A DNA stretch of 64,000 nt from Paractinoplanes brasiliensis (GTDB lineage: Bacteria > Actinomycetota > Actinomycetes > Mycobacteriales > Micromonosporaceae): contig NZ_SNWR01000001.1 in assembly GCF_004362215.1 (NCBI RefSeq), positions 6,678,001-6,742,000 of the forward strand, written 5' to 3'. Under the pieces are notes generated by a model. The model was not told where the DNA came from and made no database searches. It was given only the letters and a program-made list of their open reading frames with translations. Shown in pieces: positions 7,317-15,987 of this stretch (position 1 is the first letter of the stretch; every line of letters starts with the position of its first letter). A program made the translations under genes and the position numbers.

Positions 7317-10300
7317 ATGTGGCCGGAACATGAAGAGGATACGGGCGGGCTCCCAGGCGCCGAGGTCAGAGCGGCCCTGGAGACCTGGCGCTCCGGCCTG
7401 GTCGACCTGACCGGCGCCAACCCCCTGCTCAACTTCGCCCGGGTCGCCTCGGGCGCCGTCGAGATCACCGGCCCGGCGCCCAAGGCGATCGTCAAGGTCC
7501 TGCAGGAGGGCGGCGGCTACAGCTTCCACGCCGAGGGCCCGGACACCCCCGTGCACGTGCTGCGCACCGAGCTGCCCGAGGAGCAGCTCGGCGCGTTGCT
7601 GCACGGGTTCTGGCGCCGTTCCCGCCAGGAGATGCTCGACCGGGGGGTCTCGCCGCTCTTCCTGGGCCTGGGCATGCTGCACTGGGCGGACGACGACGGG
7701 ACCCCGTACGAGAGCCCGATCCTGCTCATCCCGGTCGAGATCGACCCGGCCGGCCCGCGGCTGATCGCCCGTCCCGAGGACCCGATCGTCAACCCCGCCC
7801 TGACCGTGCGCATGGACGACCTCGACATCGAGTTTCCTGAGATCAACTCGCTGGCCGAGCTCGACGTCACCGTGCTCTGGGCCATGGTCGACGTCGCGAT
7901 CGGCGAGCGGCGCGGCTGGTACGCCGACGAGACGATCACGCTGTCCTGCCTGAGCGTGCACCGCGAGGCGATGTACTACGACCTGTACGAGAACGAGCCC
8001 CACATCGTCGAGCACCCTGTCGTCCGCGCCCTGGCCACGCGCGACGCCGACCGTGCGTTCGCCTTCGAGCCCACCCCGGTCGAGCGCATCGACGTCGTGG
8101 CGCCGCCCGAGGACGTCCCGCTGATCCTCGACGCCGACGCCACCCAGCGGGTCGCCGTGGCCGCCGCCGTGGCCGGGCGCAGCTTCGTGCTCGACGGCCC
8201 GCCCGGCACCGGCAAGTCGCAGACGGTCGCCAACATCGTCGGCGGGCTGATGCACGCGGGCAAACGGGTGCTGGTCGTCTCGGAAAAGGCCGCCGCGCTC
8301 GACACCGTGCAGCGCCGGCTCACCGAGGCCGGGCTCGGCAACTACCTGCTGGCCCTGCACAGCGACCTGACCGGGCGGCGCGAGGTGGCCGACGCGCTGG
8401 CCACCGCGCTCGAGACCGATTCCGTGCCGCTGGCGACCATGGACCCGATCGACCGGCGAGCCGTGCGGGAGCGGCGGGAGAGGCTCACCTCGTACGCGGA
8501 AGCCTTGAACCGCATCCGTCAGCCGCTCGGCCGCAGCCTCTTCGACGTGCTGGGCATCTGTGCCCGCCTGCTCGACGTGCCGGCCGCCCCGGTCGCGACG
8601 GTCGACCCGCACGAGCTCACCGCGGACGCCGTCCATCGCATCCGCGACGCGGTGGCTCGGCTCGGCCGGGTACGCAGCGACACGTACACCTGGCGCGAGG
8701 CGACAGACCGGGAGCCGCTCGACGGCCGCCTGCGCCAGGCCCTGACCGCCCTCGGCATCCTGGCCGAGACGGTGATCGCCAACTCGACCCTGGCCGACGC
8801 GTTCGACCTGCACGAACCGGCCGGCGCGGCCCGGCTGGCCGCGCTCTCGGCCCACGCCGCCAAGCGCCCGGTCAAGGTCGAGGAGGACTGGCTGACGATC
8901 GACAGCATCCAGCCGGTGCAGAAGGCGGCCACCGACCTCACCCACCATCTGGCCGCGCTGCGCTACGGCGGCATCCCGTGGGCCGAGCTGCCCTCGGCCG
9001 ACGAGATGGCCGCCGTCCCGGACCTGTCGCACCTGGTCCCCGAGCCGGTCGACCTCAAACCGCTCAACGCCGCCCAGGCCGACCACCTGGCCAACAAGTT
9101 CGCCGAGGAGGCCGACCGGCTGGAGAGCCGTCTGGGGAGCCTCGACCGGGTCACCGCCCGGCTCGGGCTGCCCAACGTGGTCACGTTCTCCGACTCCAAC
9201 CGGGTCATCACGGTGGCCGACCTGATCAGCCGGGAGCACAAACCGGAGCCGTCCTGGTTCGCCACCGGCGGGATGCCGGCGGCCCACGCTGCGGTGCGGG
9301 CGCTGCGGCTGGCGGTCGAGCGCGTACGGGAAACCGAGTCGCAGGCCCGGGAGCACTTCGACGAGGCGGTGCTCGAGGAGCCGATCACCGAGGTCGCCGA
9401 CCGGCTCACCCGCCACCGGGGCCCGCGCCGGCTGTTGCGGCCCTATCGCCGCGACAAGCGACTGGCCGTCGAGGCCGCGCGGCCCGACGTCAAACCGTCC
9501 GAGGCGGTGACCCACGTCGAGGACGCCGCCGCCTGGAAGCAGGCCCTGGAGGATCTGGCGGCGGCCGAGGCCGAGCACGCCGAGCTGCTGGGCCGGCACT
9601 GGAAGGGCATGGACACCGACTTCCACGCCATTCAGGACGCGTTGCACACCGCGGACGAGGTGATCCGCGAGGTGCCGGCCGACGCGCTGCCCGCCGTCAC
9701 CGTGCACGTCTGCGCGCCCCGGCCCAACAGCGCGCTGCTGCGTATCGTCGGCGAGGCCCGCGACGAGTTCACCCGGTTCCGCACCACCCTGCGCCCGGCC
9801 CCGGCCCGCGCCCCGCGCCCGGAACTGGGGGAGGGGGCCATCATCGACGCGGTCACGTGGCTGCGCGCCCACATCGCCCCGCTGCACGCGGCGGCCGAGA
9901 TGATCCGGTCGTACAGCGTGCCCACCGGACGCGACCTGACTTTGGCCGAGGCCATGAGCATCGCCGAGCAGCGCCAGGCCGCCACCGACGCCGAGGCGGC
10001 CATCTGGGCCGAGGCCACCACGCACTCGGCTGTGCTGGGCACCGTCTATCGGGGCACCAAGACCGACGACGAGGCGATGAACGAGGTCGTCGCATGGACG
10101 GTGCAGGCCCGGCGGCTGATGACCGGCGAGGACGCGCCGATGACCCGGGAACAGGCCCACGCGCTGATGGAGGCCCACCCCACCGAGGGGCTGCCCGCCG
10201 CGGTCGCCGGCTGGGAGGCAGCCCGGGGCCAGGTGCTCGACGCGTTCGGCCCCGCCCGCCACGCCGAGCTCAACGAGCGGCTCGGCGACTACGACGGCGC

Positions 10301-12110
10301 CCGTGACCTGCTCGTCGAGCTGCTGCACGACGGCGAGGGACAGCAGGAGTGGTTCCGGCACGAGGACGCCCGGCGGGTGCTGGTCGACCACGGCCTGGCC
10401 GAGGCGCTGGAGTTCTGCGCCGAACAGGAGACGCCGATCGAGCAGGTCTGGCCCGTGCTGGAGCGGTCGCTCTACCGCGGATGGGCCGACGCCGTCATCC
10501 GCGACGACCCGGGCCTGCAGCCGGTCGCGGCCGAGGACCGTACCCACCTGGTCGACGTCTACCGCCTGCTCGACCGCGAGCTGACCTCGGCCGCGCTGGC
10601 CGACATCGTCTACGCCGTTGAGGCCCGCCGCCCGTCCGCGTCGGCCGCCGGTGAGCCCGGCGTGATCCGGCGCGAGGGCAACAAGCAGTCCGGGCACCTG
10701 CCCGTGCGGGAACTGCTGGCCCAGGCCCGGCACGCCGTGCAGGGGCTCAAGCCGTGCCTGCTGATGAGCCCGCTCGCGGTGAGCCGCTACCTGCCGCCCG
10801 AGATGGAGTTCGACATGGTCGTCATCGACGAGGCGTCGCAGGTGACCACGGCCGACGCGATCAACTGCATCTACCGGGGCGACGCTCTCGTGGTCGCGGG
10901 GGACGAGCGGCAGCTGCCGCCGACCTCGTACTACGACCGGGTCTCCGACGACGTCACCGACTTCCCGTCCATCCTGGAGCTCGCCCGCGACACGTTCCCG
11001 GTGCTGCACCTGGGCTGGCACCACCGCAGCCGGCACGAGGCGTTGTTCGCCTTCGCCAACATCGCCTACTACCACGGCCGCCTGGTCGCCATGACCCGTT
11101 CCTACCCGCAGGAACCCGGCCACGGCGTCGAGATGTTCCTGGTCGACGGCGTCTATCGGCGGCAGACCACGTCGGACAACCCGATCGAGGCCGACGCGGT
11201 GGCCGAGCGGGTGCTGCACCACTACACGACCCGGCCCGACAAGACGCTGGGCGTGGTGACGCTCTCGGTGGCCCAGGCCGACGCCGTCGACGACGCGGTG
11301 CGCCGCGCCCTCGGCGAGCGCCCCGACCTCGAGCACCTCCTCGACGACAACGACCGGCTCTCCGGGTTCTTCTGCAAGAGCCTGGAGGCGGTGCAGGGTG
11401 ACGTCCGCGACGTGATCATCATGTCGATCGGCTACGGCTACGACGAGAACGACAAGATCAGCACGAACTTCGGGGCGCTCAACCGGCCGATGGGCTGGCG
11501 GCGCCTCAACGTGGCGATCACCCGCGCCCGCGAGCGCGTCGAGGTGGTCTCGTCCATCCGGGCCGGTGACGTCCCCGACATGGGCAACGAGAGCGTCCGG
11601 CACCTCAAGGCCTTCCTCGAGTACGCCGAGAGGTCCGCCGCCACGCTGGGCCGCGACATCACCGACCGTGAGGACGCGTCGCCCTTCGAGGACGCGGTGC
11701 TCACCGCCCTCACCTCGTGGGGTTACCGCGTACGCCGCAGGGTGGGCGCCGCCGGCCACTGGATCGACCTGGGCGTGCTGCACCCCGATCAGGACGACGA
11801 CGTGTTCGCCATCGGCATCGAGTTCGACGGGCCCGAGTATCAGCACATCCCGTCCTCACGCGACCGGGACCGCCTGCGTGACGAGGCGCTGCGCGAGCTG
11901 GGCTGGCACATGCACCGGATCTGGTCGGTGGCCTGGTATCAGAACCCGGCCGAGGAACAGAACCGGCTGCGCGCGGCGATCGACCGGGCGCTGGCCGACC
12001 CGGTCGGGATCGACCAGCTCGCCGTCCCCGAATGGCCGCCGTACCGGGCCATTTCGGGCGAGCTGCTGCCGCGCGAGGCGCCGATAACCCCAACGGGGGA
12101 CACCCTTTAG
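7317..12110 (+). CDS. DUF4011-type superfamily 1 helicase with C-terminal Vsr-like nuclease
   Basis: This 1597-residue protein opens with a DUF4011-like N-terminal domain (WRSGLVDLTGANPLLNF near residue 25, then the LLIPVEI segment). A superfamily 1 helicase core follows: Walker A GPPGTGKSQT near residue 295, Walker B VIDEASQ near 1170, AGDERQLPPTSYY just after, and LNVAITRARERVEVV near 1405. About 800 residues, partly coiled-coil-like, separate the Walker motifs. Residues about 1460-1565 resemble the MTES_1575/Vsr-fold endonuclease domain: FEDAVLTAL, then GIEFDGPEYQ and WHMHRIWSVAW. COG1112-type helicases with nuclease ends are often linked to phage defence or nucleic-acid quality control, but this one stands alone, away from the BREX operon, so the role is inferred. 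The ATG at 7317 follows GGAATTGGGG. Confidence 0.85.
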   Translation: MWPEHEEDTGGLPGAEVRAALETWRSGLVDLTGANPLLNFARVASGAVEITGPAPKAIVKVLQEGGGYSFHAEGPDTPVHVLRTELPEEQLGALLHGFWRRSRQEMLDRGVSPLFLGLGMLHWADDDGTPYESPILLIPVEIDPAGPRLIARPEDPIVNPALTVRMDDLDIEFPEINSLAELDVTVLWAMVDVAIGERRGWYADETITLSCLSVHREAMYYDLYENEPHIVEHPVVRALATRDADRAFAFEPTPVERIDVVAPPEDVPLILDADATQRVAVAAAVAGRSFVLDGPPGTGKSQTVANIVGGLMHAGKRVLVVSEKAAALDTVQRRLTEAGLGNYLLALHSDLTGRREVADALATALETDSVPLATMDPIDRRAVRERRERLTSYAEALNRIRQPLGRSLFDVLGICARLLDVPAAPVATVDPHELTADAVHRIRDAVARLGRVRSDTYTWREATDREPLDGRLRQALTALGILAETVIANSTLADAFDLHEPAGAARLAALSAHAAKRPVKVEEDWLTIDSIQPVQKAATDLTHHLAALRYGGIPWAELPSADEMAAVPDLSHLVPEPVDLKPLNAAQADHLANKFAEEADRLESRLGSLDRVTARLGLPNVVTFSDSNRVITVADLISREHKPEPSWFATGGMPAAHAAVRALRLAVERVRETESQAREHFDEAVLEEPITEVADRLTRHRGPRRLLRPYRRDKRLAVEAARPDVKPSEAVTHVEDAAAWKQALEDLAAAEAEHAELLGRHWKGMDTDFHAIQDALHTADEVIREVPADALPAVTVHVCAPRPNSALLRIVGEARDEFTRFRTTLRPAPARAPRPELGEGAIIDAVTWLRAHIAPLHAAAEMIRSYSVPTGRDLTLAEAMSIAEQRQAATDAEAAIWAEATTHSAVLGTVYRGTKTDDEAMNEVVAWTVQARRLMTGEDAPMTREQAHALMEAHPTEGLPAAVAGWEAARGQVLDAFGPARHAELNERLGDYDGARDLLVELLHDGEGQQEWFRHEDARRVLVDHGLAEALEFCAEQETPIEQVWPVLERSLYRGWADAVIRDDPGLQPVAAEDRTHLVDVYRLLDRELTSAALADIVYAVEARRPSASAAGEPGVIRREGNKQSGHLPVRELLAQARHAVQGLKPCLLMSPLAVSRYLPPEMEFDMVVIDEASQVTTADAINCIYRGDALVVAGDERQLPPTSYYDRVSDDVTDFPSILELARDTFPVLHLGWHHRSRHEALFAFANIAYYHGRLVAMTRSYPQEPGHGVEMFLVDGVYRRQTTSDNPIEADAVAERVLHHYTTRPDKTLGVVTLSVAQADAVDDAVRRALGERPDLEHLLDDNDRLSGFFCKSLEAVQGDVRDVIIMSIGYGYDENDKISTNFGALNRPMGWRRLNVAITRARERVEVVSSIRAGDVPDMGNESVRHLKAFLEYAERSAATLGRDITDREDASPFEDAVLTALTSWGYRVRRRVGAAGHWIDLGVLHPDQDDDVFAIGIEFDGPEYQHIPSSRDRDRLRDEALRELGWHMHRIWSVAWYQNPAEEQNRLRAAIDRALADPVGIDQLAVPEWPPYRAISGELLPREAPITPTGDTL

Positions 12111-12167
12111 GAGTAATAGCCGGTATTCGCGCATGGTGATCTCTTCGGTGGGTACGCGTCGCCGTTT

Positions 12168-12989
12168 ATGGAAAACAATCGTTGGCCGGTCATGCGCGGA
12201 CGTCATGCCCTCCGTCGTCACGGCTCCCGAGACGTTTCCGGCGCCGTGGCGGTGACGGCCGACGCGGACAGCGCGGTCACCATCCTCACCGTGCGCGGAA
12301 CCTGGGGGACGCCCCTGCGCCGGGACTCGTTCACGGCCGTGAAAACTGTGCTGTACGCCCACCCGGCCGCGTTGGTGGTCGACCTGAACGCCGTCATCGA
12401 CACCAAGGCTGCGAGCGCCCCCACCTGGATGACAGTGTCCCGGGTCGGGGCGTCGATGACCCCGCCCGTACGGGTCGCCGCCTGCCTGCCCCGGCGCGCC
12501 GCGCTCACCCAGCGGCTCGACCGGCTCGGCCCGCCGAACTCCCTGCCCGTCTTCGACAGCCTGGAACTGGCACACGCGGCGATGGTGGCCGGCGGACCGG
12601 TGCTCGACCGGCGGAGCATCGAGCTGCCGCCCCACCCCGACAGCCCCGCACTCGCGCGCAACCTCGTCAGCGAGGCGTGCAGCGCGTGGGGGCTGTCCGC
12701 AGTGCTCTACCCGGCCCGGCTGGTGATGAGCGAACTCGCGGCCAACGCGATCGAGCACGCGGCCACGCCGTTCCACGCCGTCGCGGTGCGCCGCGGCAAC
12801 GGCCTGCAAGTGATCGTCGCCGACCGCAACCCGCGCCTGCCCCACCTGGTCGAGCCGCCTCTCGACCCGCCGGGCAACCTGTGGGACCTGCGTGGTCAGG
12901 GACTGCGGACGGTGCGGGCGGCGTCGGCCGGGTGGGGAGCACTCCCCACCCGGGACGGCAAACTGGTCTGGGCGACCGTGCGGGCCTAG
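12168..12989 (+). CDS. STAS-like domain fused to RsbW-type HATPase (anti-sigma regulator)
   Basis: The 273-residue protein joins two domains usually encoded apart. Residues about 25-130 have STAS-like features (VTILTVRGTWGTPL, ALVVDLNAVIDTKAASAPTW). Residues about 150-273 carry an RsbW/SpoIIAB-like ATPase with the N box SELAANAIEHA, an Asp in VIVADRNP and the G-box-like GQGLRTVRAA. In the partner-switching family such kinases phosphorylate STAS antagonists and bind sigma factors; having both in one chain suggests a self-contained switch, but the target sigma factor is not in the window. The start is uncertain: none of the ATG or GTG codons at 12168, 12192 and 12246 has a good Shine-Dalgarno. 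The stop overlaps the stop of the convergent ndh gene by four bases. Confidence 0.75.
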   Translation: MENNRWPVMRGRHALRRHGSRDVSGAVAVTADADSAVTILTVRGTWGTPLRRDSFTAVKTVLYAHPAALVVDLNAVIDTKAASAPTWMTVSRVGASMTPPVRVAACLPRRAALTQRLDRLGPPNSLPVFDSLELAHAAMVAGGPVLDRRSIELPPHPDSPALARNLVSEACSAWGLSAVLYPARLVMSELAANAIEHAATPFHAVAVRRGNGLQVIVADRNPRLPHLVEPPLDPPGNLWDLRGQGLRTVRAASAGWGALPTRDGKLVWATVRA

Positions 12990-14437
12990 TTGCTGACGGT
13001 GGCCTTGGCCTTCGTGGCTCCGGACGGGTGCTTGCCGGTCGGCACGCCGGTCGTCGTCACGGACGGCTCGCCGCCGCCGGCCCCGGGCTCGGCGTCGCCG
13101 TTGACCCGGACCCGCCTGTACGGGTCGCCGTACTCGCGCATGGCCCGTCGCGCGAACGCCTGCTGCTCGGTGGCGACCCGCTCGGAGCGGCCGCGGCCGA
13201 TGAAGCTGACCGCCCAGTGCAGCACCGTGGTGAACCTGTTCTTGAAGCCGACCAGGTAGATCACGTGCACCACGAGCCACATCAGCCAGGCGAAGAAACC
13301 CGACAGACGCAACTTGCCGATGCTGGCCACCGCGGAGAACCGCGAGATCGTGGCCATGCTGCCCTTGTCGAAATACTTGAACGGGCCGGGCGCGTCCTTG
13401 CGGCGCAGCCGGCGCTTGATCACGTCGGCCGCGTAGCGCCCGCCCTGGATCGCCACCTGAGCCACGCCGGGCAGCGGGCGGCCGTCCTCACCGGGCAGGT
13501 GCATCATGTCGCCCAGCACGAAGATCTCGGGGTGACCGGGAACGGTCAGGTCGGGCTGCACCATGACCCGGCCCGCGCGGTCGGTCTCGGCCCCGGCCGA
13601 CTCGGCGATCTGCCGGGCCAGCGGCGGCGCCTGCACACCGGCGGCCCACACCTTGGTCATCGACGGGATGCGCTGGTGGCCGCGCTCGGACTCGACCTCG
13701 ATGCCGGTCGCGTCGACGTCGACCACCTTGGTGTTGAGCTCCACCTCGACGCCCATCAGGTGCAGCTGGCGCAGCGCGCGGGTCGACAGGTGGTCGCCGA
13801 ACGTGTTGAGCACCGCGCCGACCGCGTCGATCAGGATGATGCGGGCCCGGCGCGGGTCGATGTGCTTGTACTGCCCGACCAGGTTGCGGTGGGCCAGCTC
13901 GGCGATCTGGCCGGCCATCTCGACCCCCGTCGCGCCGGCGCCGACCACCACGAAGGTGAGCCAGCGCTCCTGCGCCTCGGGATCGGTCTGCAGGTCGGCG
14001 ATCTCGAACGCGCCGAAGATCCTGGCCCGCAGCTCGAGAGCGTCGTCGATGCTCTTCATGCCCGGCGCGTAGTCGGTGAAGTGGTCGTTGCCGAAGTAGG
14101 ACTGCGAGGCGCCGGCGGCCACGATCAGCGAGTCGTACGCCACCGTGTAATCGATGCCCGGGCCGGCCACCGTAATGATCTTGCGTTCCGTGTCGACCTC
14201 GCGGGCCCAGCCCAGCTTGACGTCGACGTTGTCCTGGCCCTTGAGCACCTCACGGATGGGCGGGGCGATCTCGCCCTCGGACAGCACGCCGGTGGCCACC
14301 TGATAGAGCAGGGGCTGGAACAAGTGGTAAGCCGTGCCGTTGATGAGTGTGATGTCGACGTCGGCCTTGCGGAGCGCCTTGATGGCGAAAAGACCCCCGA
14401 AGCCGGCCCCGATGACTGCCACCCGATGCCGCTGCAT
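12986..14437 (-). CDS. ndh: type II NADH dehydrogenase (NDH-2)
   Basis: The 483-residue flavoprotein starts with the FAD-binding VAVIGAGFGGL motif at residues 6-16. A second Rossmann site (FVVVGAGATGVEMAGQIAEL) sits near residue 170, and the C-terminal FAD motif FVLGDMMHL near 310. A hydrophobic segment at about 380-405 (FFAWLMWLVVHVIYLVGF) is the membrane anchor typical of NDH-2. The enzyme passes electrons from NADH to menaquinone on the inner face of the membrane without pumping protons. GGGAG lies 6 bases before the ATG; the reading frame runs open far upstream, but only this start fits the fold. The C-terminal tail is long, charged and Gly/Pro-rich. It converges on the STAS/HATPase gene with overlapping stop codons. 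Confidence 0.93.
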   Translation of the reverse strand: MQRHRVAVIGAGFGGLFAIKALRKADVDITLINGTAYHLFQPLLYQVATGVLSEGEIAPPIREVLKGQDNVDVKLGWAREVDTERKIITVAGPGIDYTVAYDSLIVAAGASQSYFGNDHFTDYAPGMKSIDDALELRARIFGAFEIADLQTDPEAQERWLTFVVVGAGATGVEMAGQIAELAHRNLVGQYKHIDPRRARIILIDAVGAVLNTFGDHLSTRALRQLHLMGVEVELNTKVVDVDATGIEVESERGHQRIPSMTKVWAAGVQAPPLARQIAESAGAETDRAGRVMVQPDLTVPGHPEIFVLGDMMHLPGEDGRPLPGVAQVAIQGGRYAADVIKRRLRRKDAPGPFKYFDKGSMATISRFSAVASIGKLRLSGFFAWLMWLVVHVIYLVGFKNRFTTVLHWAVSFIGRGRSERVATEQQAFARRAMREYGDPYRRVRVNGDAEPGAGGGEPSVTTTGVPTGKHPSGATKAKATVSN

Positions 14438-14670
14438 TACCACTCCCTCGGTGCTCGGTGTCTCGTTAGGTAGAGCACCCTGACCAGGCCAACTATGCCG
14501 TGAGTATCGACACTGTGGAGGCCCGGCGCGGGCGTGCGCGGGGCCTCGTGACACCTTGCTTTCCCAGCCCGGCCACGGAAAAACCCGAATGTCGTCATCA
14601 TGCCCCACCCCGGCGGAATACCGTGAGGGTTTGGTGGGGTAGGACGCCTCACACGAGGCTGGGGTGACCG

Positions 14671-14700
14671 GCCGTGGGCCGGCGTCGACCGGCCCACGGC
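14671..14700 (-). terminator. stem-loop terminator after GH53 gene
   Basis: A perfect 12-bp stem (GCCGTGGGCCGG and its complement) with a 6-base loop lies 10 bases beyond the stop codon of the galactanase gene. No U-tract follows. Confidence 0.8.
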
Positions 14701-14709
14701 GCACGGCGG

Positions 14710-15819
14710 TTAAGGGGTCCAGCGGATGGACGGGTTCACGCGGCCGGACCAGTCGAAGACGGCCATGTTGTCCCAGCCGTCGCCGGTGCCGTTGATGTTC
14801 GCCGGATCCCAGCCGTTGCCCTTGATGGCGTACCAGGTGGGTTCCCAGTAGAAGACGCCGACGGCGCCGGCGTTGCGGGCGGTGTTCTGGACCCAGCTGA
14901 ACTGCTGGGCCTGACCCGCCCACGTGGCCGGGATGTTGTCGCACAGCACCGTGCCGGGGATGGAGTTCGGCTCGTTGTCGGCGTCGGCGGTGGTGAACTG
15001 GTACGCCGTCTCGGCGATCACGACCGGTTTGCCGTACCGGGTGCGGGCGTCGACGATGACGTTGTAGAGGTTGGCCAGCGTGCCGTGCCACATGCAGTAG
15101 TACGACAAGGCCGTCACGTCCCACGGCACGCCCTGCGACCTGATGCCGTCGAAGAACCAGCGCATGTTGGCCATGCTGTCGGCGTCGGCCACGTGCACCC
15201 ACACCTGGGTGGCGCTGTTGCACGCCTTGACCGCGTTGTAACCCTGCTTGAGCAGCGAGGCCAGCGGCGCGAAGTTGTTGTTCACGACCTGGCCGCGGGG
15301 CCACAGCATGCCGACGTTGATCTCGTTGCCGACCTGGATGCTGTCCGGCGTGGTGCCCTGGTTCTTCAGGGCGGTGCAGACGTCGTACGTGTAGTTGTAG
15401 ACGTCCGTGCCGAGCTGGCTGAGCGAGTGGCCGGCCCAGGCCGCGGGCGGGAACTGCTTGCCCGGGTCGGCCCAGGTGTCCGAGTAGTGGAAGTCGATCA
15501 GCAGTTTCAGACCCTTGGCCTTGATCGCCCTGGCCTGCTGGAGCACCTTGGCCTTGTTGTTGTAGCCGCTGGCCGGGTTGTTCCAGATGCGCAGCCGGGC
15601 GTAGTTGACCCCGGCCGACTTGAGGATGTCGTACGGGTCGGCGGCGTTGCCGGAGGCGTTGTAGTACTTGCCGCCGAGGTCGAGCGTGCGCTGCAGCGAC
15701 GACACGTCGGCGCCGCGCATGGTGAGGGTGTTCGCGGCGTGGGCGGGGGTGGGGGTCAGGACGGCGGTGGTCACCAGGACGGCGGTGACCACGGCCGCGC
15801 GGATGCGGGACAGGTTCAT
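14710..15819 (-). CDS. secreted arabinogalactan endo-beta-1,4-galactanase (GH53)
   Basis: The 369-residue protein has a Sec signal peptide ending AHAA near residue 29, then a GH53 barrel nearly to the end with no carbohydrate-binding module. The start of the barrel reads RGADVSSLQRTLDLGGKYY, then YARLRIWNNP and LLIDFHYSDTWADP. The acid/base Glu is in QVGNEINVGMLWP (about residue 165) and the nucleophile Glu in VVIAETAY (about 269). GH53 enzymes cut the beta-1,4-galactan side chains of plant pectin into galacto-oligosaccharides. It lies downstream of the ABC importer and lacI genes on the same strand. GAAGGAG precedes the ATG. A repeat and a hairpin separate it from lacI, so read-through from the importer promoter may be only partial. 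Confidence 0.93.
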   Translation of the reverse strand: MNLSRIRAAVVTAVLVTTAVLTPTPAHAANTLTMRGADVSSLQRTLDLGGKYYNASGNAADPYDILKSAGVNYARLRIWNNPASGYNNKAKVLQQARAIKAKGLKLLIDFHYSDTWADPGKQFPPAAWAGHSLSQLGTDVYNYTYDVCTALKNQGTTPDSIQVGNEINVGMLWPRGQVVNNNFAPLASLLKQGYNAVKACNSATQVWVHVADADSMANMRWFFDGIRSQGVPWDVTALSYYCMWHGTLANLYNVIVDARTRYGKPVVIAETAYQFTTADADNEPNSIPGTVLCDNIPATWAGQAQQFSWVQNTARNAGAVGVFYWEPTWYAIKGNGWDPANINGTGDGWDNMAVFDWSGRVNPSIRWTP

Positions 15820-15897
15820 ATCGCTCCTTCACGACGAAGGGGACGTACCGGCGACGGTGGAGACGCCGGAGTGGTGCCGCGGAGCGTGGTGCGGATG

Positions 15898-15960
15898 CCC
15901 GGCCCGGGGAAGGGGCCGGTGGTGCGGGCCCGGCCCGGGGAAGGGCCGGGGTGGTGCGGG
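15898..15960. repeat. two near-identical ~31-bp tandem repeats between lacI and GH53 genes
   Basis: Two copies, of 31 and 32 bp, start CCCGGCCCGGGGAAGGG and end GGTGGTGCGGG. Each can fold into a small CGGCCC/GGGCCG hairpin. They lie in the leader of the galactanase gene and may act as stem-loops in a read-through transcript, but no function is shown. Confidence 0.6.
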
Positions 15961-15961
15961 T

Positions 15962-15987
15962 GCCTGAGCCAGGGGAGGGGCTCAGGC
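15962..15987 (-). terminator. hairpin over the lacI stop codon
   Basis: A perfect 9-bp stem, GCCTGAGCC with its complement, and an 8-base loop span the stop codon of the LacI-type gene. It is a candidate terminator or attenuator between lacI and the galactanase gene. Confidence 0.5.

Noticed and set aside
7014..11846. 1610-codon open frame antisense to the helicase gene
   Set aside because: It is the mirror of a real gene in very GC-rich DNA. Its translation is low-complexity (His, Arg, Gly, Val, Asp) with no domain, while the opposite strand has clear helicase motifs.
12182..14473. 763-codon plus-strand frame across the STAS and ndh genes
   Set aside because: Shadow frame that crosses two real genes and has no recognisable domain.
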